8,933 nucleotides of DNA from Euryarchaeota archaeon UBA175 (lineage in GTDB: Archaea > Thermoplasmatota > Poseidoniia > Poseidoniales > Thalassarchaeaceae). The stretch covers positions 1 through 8,933 of the forward strand of contig DAFD01000024.1 of assembly GCA_002497895.1 (NCBI GenBank), in the 5' to 3' direction. The translations under genes and the position numbers were made by a program. This document shows, piece by piece, positions 6,250-8,933 of the stretch; position 1 is the stretch's first letter; every line of letters begins with the position of its first letter. The notes below the pieces were generated by a model. That model was not told the DNA's origin. It saw only the letters and a program-made list of their open reading frames with translations, and ran no database searches.

Positions 6250-8865
6250 ATGAACTGGATTTCTTGTCTTACCTCTCGGCATCCTTTAGAACGGCGGATT
6301 CAGAGTTTGTTCGTGGCCGCTGGTGAAGACCTTCCTGAGGTGTGTCTTGCGGACCTGCCGGTTGACTCGCGAATCGTCGATTACCTTCGCTCCGAATGGG
6401 GTGTTGAGGAGTTGTTTCCACCACAACGAGAGGCGCTTCCGTATGCGCTCGCGGGTCAGAATGTCATGCTGACTATACCAACCGCGAGCGGAAAATCACT
6501 CGTTGCGCATCTGACAATGATTCATCGCTTGCTCACCGATATGCAGGATGCGCGAGGGCTCTATATCGTCCCTCTGAAGGCACTCGCGTCAGAGAAGGTC
6601 GAGGAATTACGTGAGCTGGCTGGACTCGTCGGCCTTCGAGTCGGAATCGCCGTCGGCGACCGAAGCGGAGAAACCAGTGGACTCGAAGAATCCGACATTC
6701 TAGTTTGCACAAGCGAGAAACTCGACTCAATGCTTCGAACTCGAGACGGGTTGATTGAGAAGATTGGTGTAGTCGTCTCAGACGAATTCCATCTGCTGCA
6801 CGACATTTCGCGTGGCCCGACACTCGAAGTGTTGCTCTCAAGGATTCGTCATGCTCAGCCTGAAGCTCAGATTATCGCACTCTCTGCAACCGTCGGAAAT
6901 GCCGAAGAAATGGCGGATTGGCTTGACGCTAGGCTGATCCAATCCGACTGGAGGCCCATCCAATTACATTCTGGTACACTCACTGGATTGGATGTCAAAA
7001 TCCATCGAATCGACGGGCCAGAACATACAGAATGGCCTGAGCCAAGGACAATCGAAGGTCGTACAACGAAGAGATTGCAATCAGTCCTCGACGATTCAGT
7101 TGCTAGTGGTGGTCAGATGCTAGTTTTCGTCAACTCTCGCGCATCGGCACAAAAAGAAGCGAGAGAGTTGTCCAAACACGTCCGCAAACAATTGACGACG
7201 GATTCGATGCGATACAGTGCAGAACTCGCCGAAGAATGGGATAATCTCGCTGAGAAGATGACTCGGCGGGAGGACGCCTCCGTGATGGGTAGAGCCCTCG
7301 CTAAGGCCATCCGTGGAGGTGTCGCATTCCACCACGCCGGGCTGACTCATACCCAGCGAAAGAACGTCGAGGAAGCCTTTCGAGAAGGAATTCTGCTCGG
7401 AATTGTTGCCACGCCTACACTAGCTCAGGGAGTCAACTTACCTGCACGTCGGGTAATCATTCGCGACCACCGCCGCTGGAGCTCAGCTGGTGGAGGGTCG
7501 ATGCCTCTGCCGGTAATGGAAATCAGGCAGATGCTCGGTAGAGCCGGCCGGCCAAAGTACGACGATGCTGGCGATGCTTGGATTCTTGCCAAAGATGAGA
7601 GCGATGAACTCAACATCGTCGAGATGTACATGCTAAGTGAGCCTGAAGAAGTCACTTCGAAACTCGCCAACCCCTCGGCGATGAGAGCAGAGGAAGACCC
7701 AGCCTTGCTCACTCACTTGCTTTCTATAATGGCAACTGGAGGAATCCGAGATAGGGATGCTGTGACTCGATTCTTCGCCGAAACTTTCCTCGCCACACAT
7801 ATGGAAGAACAGATACTTGATTCTCGACTCGACGATGTAATCGGTTGGCTTACCAATAATGGAATGATTACCAGAGATGGTGAATCAGCGGAGGTTCTCT
7901 CGCGAATCAAGCAACGCGAAGAGGCCCCGGAGGAACCAGAGGAATGGCAGGATGAGATGCCGGAATGGGCAAGGACGACCACGAGCGTTCCGGGCCTTGA
8001 AATTTCCAAGTCTGAGTCGCCAACACCCAGTGGTCTGACTGTAAGAAAGGGACCGGCAATATTTGGCTTCGCAAAGGCAAGTCAGCGGGTCACTGCCGAG
8101 CCGATTCTACCTGATCCCGCTTCGATGACATATTCTGCTACGGCTCTCGGCCAGAGAGTCGCTCGACTCTATCTGAATCCAATCTCTGGTAGAATGATCC
8201 ACGATGGACTACAAGGTGCGATGCGAGTGATGAACGGAACTGATGATGTCCATCAGGTATCTCCACTCAGCCTGATTCATCTCGTAGCTTGTACTCCTGA
8301 TTTCCTCGCCCTATGGCCGAGGAAGGACGATATCGAGAGAATTCATGCTGCCATACACTCACATCAACGCGAATTCCTCTCGGAACCCATCGATTCAGAT
8401 AGTGAGAGGAGGATGAAAGGAGTATTAGTTCTCGAAGATTGGATCAACGAATCGAGAATGGAAGATCTGGAGAAGAATTGGAGCGTCCAACCTGGAGATG
8501 TTCGCAGCCGAGTCGACCTCGCCGAGTGGTTACTCTTCGCAATGAGAGAAATCCTCGTTGAGGACGATGAACTACGACGCATGGATCCGATTCAACACAA
8601 GGCTCTGATTGAATTTGTAGGAGAGATTCACAGAAGAGTTCGCCACGGCTGTCGAGCTGACCTTCTAGGCCTAGTTTCCATCCGCGGAGTCGGGCGAACA
8701 AGGGCTCGGGAGATGGTAAATTTGCTTGGTGTGGAGAACGCAGCCGATGTCGCCGTATTGACTGAGAAAGACCGTGATAGACTCGCCGACTTGCGAGGGT
8801 GGAGCCCTCGGCTTGTCGATAACGTGGTCGAAGCCGCAGCACGCTCGGCTCGTCGACGTCGCTGA
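6250..8865 (+). CDS. hel308: Hel308-type Ski2-like DNA helicase
   Basis: 871 residues from ATG 6250. Superfamily 2 motifs in order: Q motif FPPQ (56-59), Walker A PTASGKS (77-83), Ia VPLKALASEK (107-116), TSEKLD (154-159), DEFH box (178-181), SAT (212-214), LVFVNSR (291-297), AFHHAGL (359-365), TPTLAQGVNLPAR (388-400), QMLGRAGRP (427-435). A winged helix (about 475-545), the ratchet domain with LGQRVARLYLNPISG, and a C-terminal helix-hairpin-helix (about 805-845, LVSIRGVGRTRA) identify Hel308 rather than other Ski2 helicases. The family is a 3'-5' ATP-driven single-strand DNA translocase that acts on stalled forks. The protein is longer than the usual 700 or so residues, mainly from an insertion at about 545-625. 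Homologues start close to the segment LADLPVDSR, so GTG 6313 or GTG 6340 may be the real start; the first 20-30 residues look atypical. It ends in a basic RSARRRR tail. Confidence 0.95.
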   Translation: MNWISCLTSRHPLERRIQSLFVAAGEDLPEVCLADLPVDSRIVDYLRSEWGVEELFPPQREALPYALAGQNVMLTIPTASGKSLVAHLTMIHRLLTDMQDARGLYIVPLKALASEKVEELRELAGLVGLRVGIAVGDRSGETSGLEESDILVCTSEKLDSMLRTRDGLIEKIGVVVSDEFHLLHDISRGPTLEVLLSRIRHAQPEAQIIALSATVGNAEEMADWLDARLIQSDWRPIQLHSGTLTGLDVKIHRIDGPEHTEWPEPRTIEGRTTKRLQSVLDDSVASGGQMLVFVNSRASAQKEARELSKHVRKQLTTDSMRYSAELAEEWDNLAEKMTRREDASVMGRALAKAIRGGVAFHHAGLTHTQRKNVEEAFREGILLGIVATPTLAQGVNLPARRVIIRDHRRWSSAGGGSMPLPVMEIRQMLGRAGRPKYDDAGDAWILAKDESDELNIVEMYMLSEPEEVTSKLANPSAMRAEEDPALLTHLLSIMATGGIRDRDAVTRFFAETFLATHMEEQILDSRLDDVIGWLTNNGMITRDGESAEVLSRIKQREEAPEEPEEWQDEMPEWARTTTSVPGLEISKSESPTPSGLTVRKGPAIFGFAKASQRVTAEPILPDPASMTYSATALGQRVARLYLNPISGRMIHDGLQGAMRVMNGTDDVHQVSPLSLIHLVACTPDFLALWPRKDDIERIHAAIHSHQREFLSEPIDSDSERRMKGVLVLEDWINESRMEDLEKNWSVQPGDVRSRVDLAEWLLFAMREILVEDDELRRMDPIQHKALIEFVGEIHRRVRHGCRADLLGLVSIRGVGRTRAREMVNLLGVENAADVAVLTEKDRDRLADLRGWSPRLVDNVVEAAARSARRRR
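6285..6290 (+). promoter_or_regulatory. Weak TATA-like element for a later helicase start
   Basis: CTTTAGA around 6284-6290 lies about 26 bases upstream of the in-frame GTG at 6313, the spacing of an archaeal TATA box to a leaderless start. It falls inside the coding frame if the ATG at 6250 is used. The match to the TATA consensus is poor, and its position is the only support. Confidence 0.2.
7882..8124 (+). other. Acidic low-complexity insertion in the Hel308 protein
   Basis: Residues about 545-625 lie between the end of the winged-helix part (LTNNGMITRDG) and the ratchet-domain start (YSATALGQR). In typical Hel308 proteins these two elements are only a short loop apart. The insert begins with a Glu/Pro-rich run (REEAPEEPEEWQDEMPEW) and continues with Ser/Thr/Pro-rich sequence and a GPAIFGFAKA patch. 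It is in frame, and the fold elements on both sides look intact, so it is probably a flexible surface loop or partner-binding segment. Confidence 0.7.
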
Positions 8866-8901
8866 CCTGTAGTCTTCATCAGTCAGAAGTCATCGCCGAC
8901 C

Positions 8902-8933
8902 ATGGCGGATGAACACAGGGTTCCTTGGTTCCC
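8902..8933 (+). CDS. Possible start of a further gene, cut by the window end
   Basis: An ATG at 8902, 36 bases after the helicase stop codon, opens a frame reading MADEHRVPWF with no stop before the window ends. The opening residues look like a normal soluble protein start, and the spacing and strand would suit a gene following the helicase. Ten codons do not allow a product to be named, and no clear Shine-Dalgarno or TATA box precedes it. Confidence 0.35.
   Translation, partial: MADEHRVPWF

Noticed and set aside
6533..7350. Antisense open frames within the helicase gene
   Set aside because: They lie wholly inside a gene with a complete set of conserved motifs, and their Ser/Arg-rich products are typical shadow translations.
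8873..8910. Short inverted repeats after the helicase (CTTC...GAAG and CGCC...GGCG)
   Set aside because: Stems are four base pairs with no T-run; expected by chance at this base composition.

Overview
The window looks like a piece of an archaeal chromosome. The strongest pointer is a complete Hel308-type Ski2-like DNA helicase, a family found in archaea and (as HELQ) in eukaryotes. A very large, acidic, membrane-anchored surface protease built from TSP3-like and MopE-like calcium-motif repeats, alongside free-living metabolic genes, suggests a marine planktonic euryarchaeon of the Poseidoniia (Marine Group II/III) type. That placement is inference from gene content; no rRNA or other phylogenetic marker is present.

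Layout. 1-315 (+) is the 3' end of a 2-isopropylmalate-synthase-like gene (leucine pathway). Nine bases later, 325-4215 (+) encodes a 1296-residue furin/kexin-type (S8B) serine protease. It carries a signal peptide, propeptide, catalytic domain, P domain, a Ca-motif stalk with four gapless 94-residue super-repeats, a C-terminal membrane anchor and a cytoplasmic tail. Convergent to it, separated by 44 bases, lies a minus-strand zinc-dependent deacylase/carboxypeptidase-like gene of the AstE/AspA family (4260-5558 with the preferred start; the open frame extends to 5828). Divergent from that gene, 5726-6202 (+) encodes a small hotdog-fold PaaI/4HBT-type thioesterase. 6250-8865 (+) encodes the Hel308 helicase, with an acidic low-complexity insertion. 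8902-8933 (+) may be the first ten codons of another gene. The window is gene-dense, with no gap over 300 bases.

The genes do not form one obvious pathway: amino-acid biosynthesis, a surface protease, a deacylase, an acyl-CoA-type thioesterase and a DNA repair/fork helicase. The most notable item is the protease. Its catalytic domain is strikingly furin-like, including both aspartates that line the furin S1 pocket, and it sits on a cell-surface architecture of its own. I see no mobile element, CRISPR array, tRNA or rRNA.
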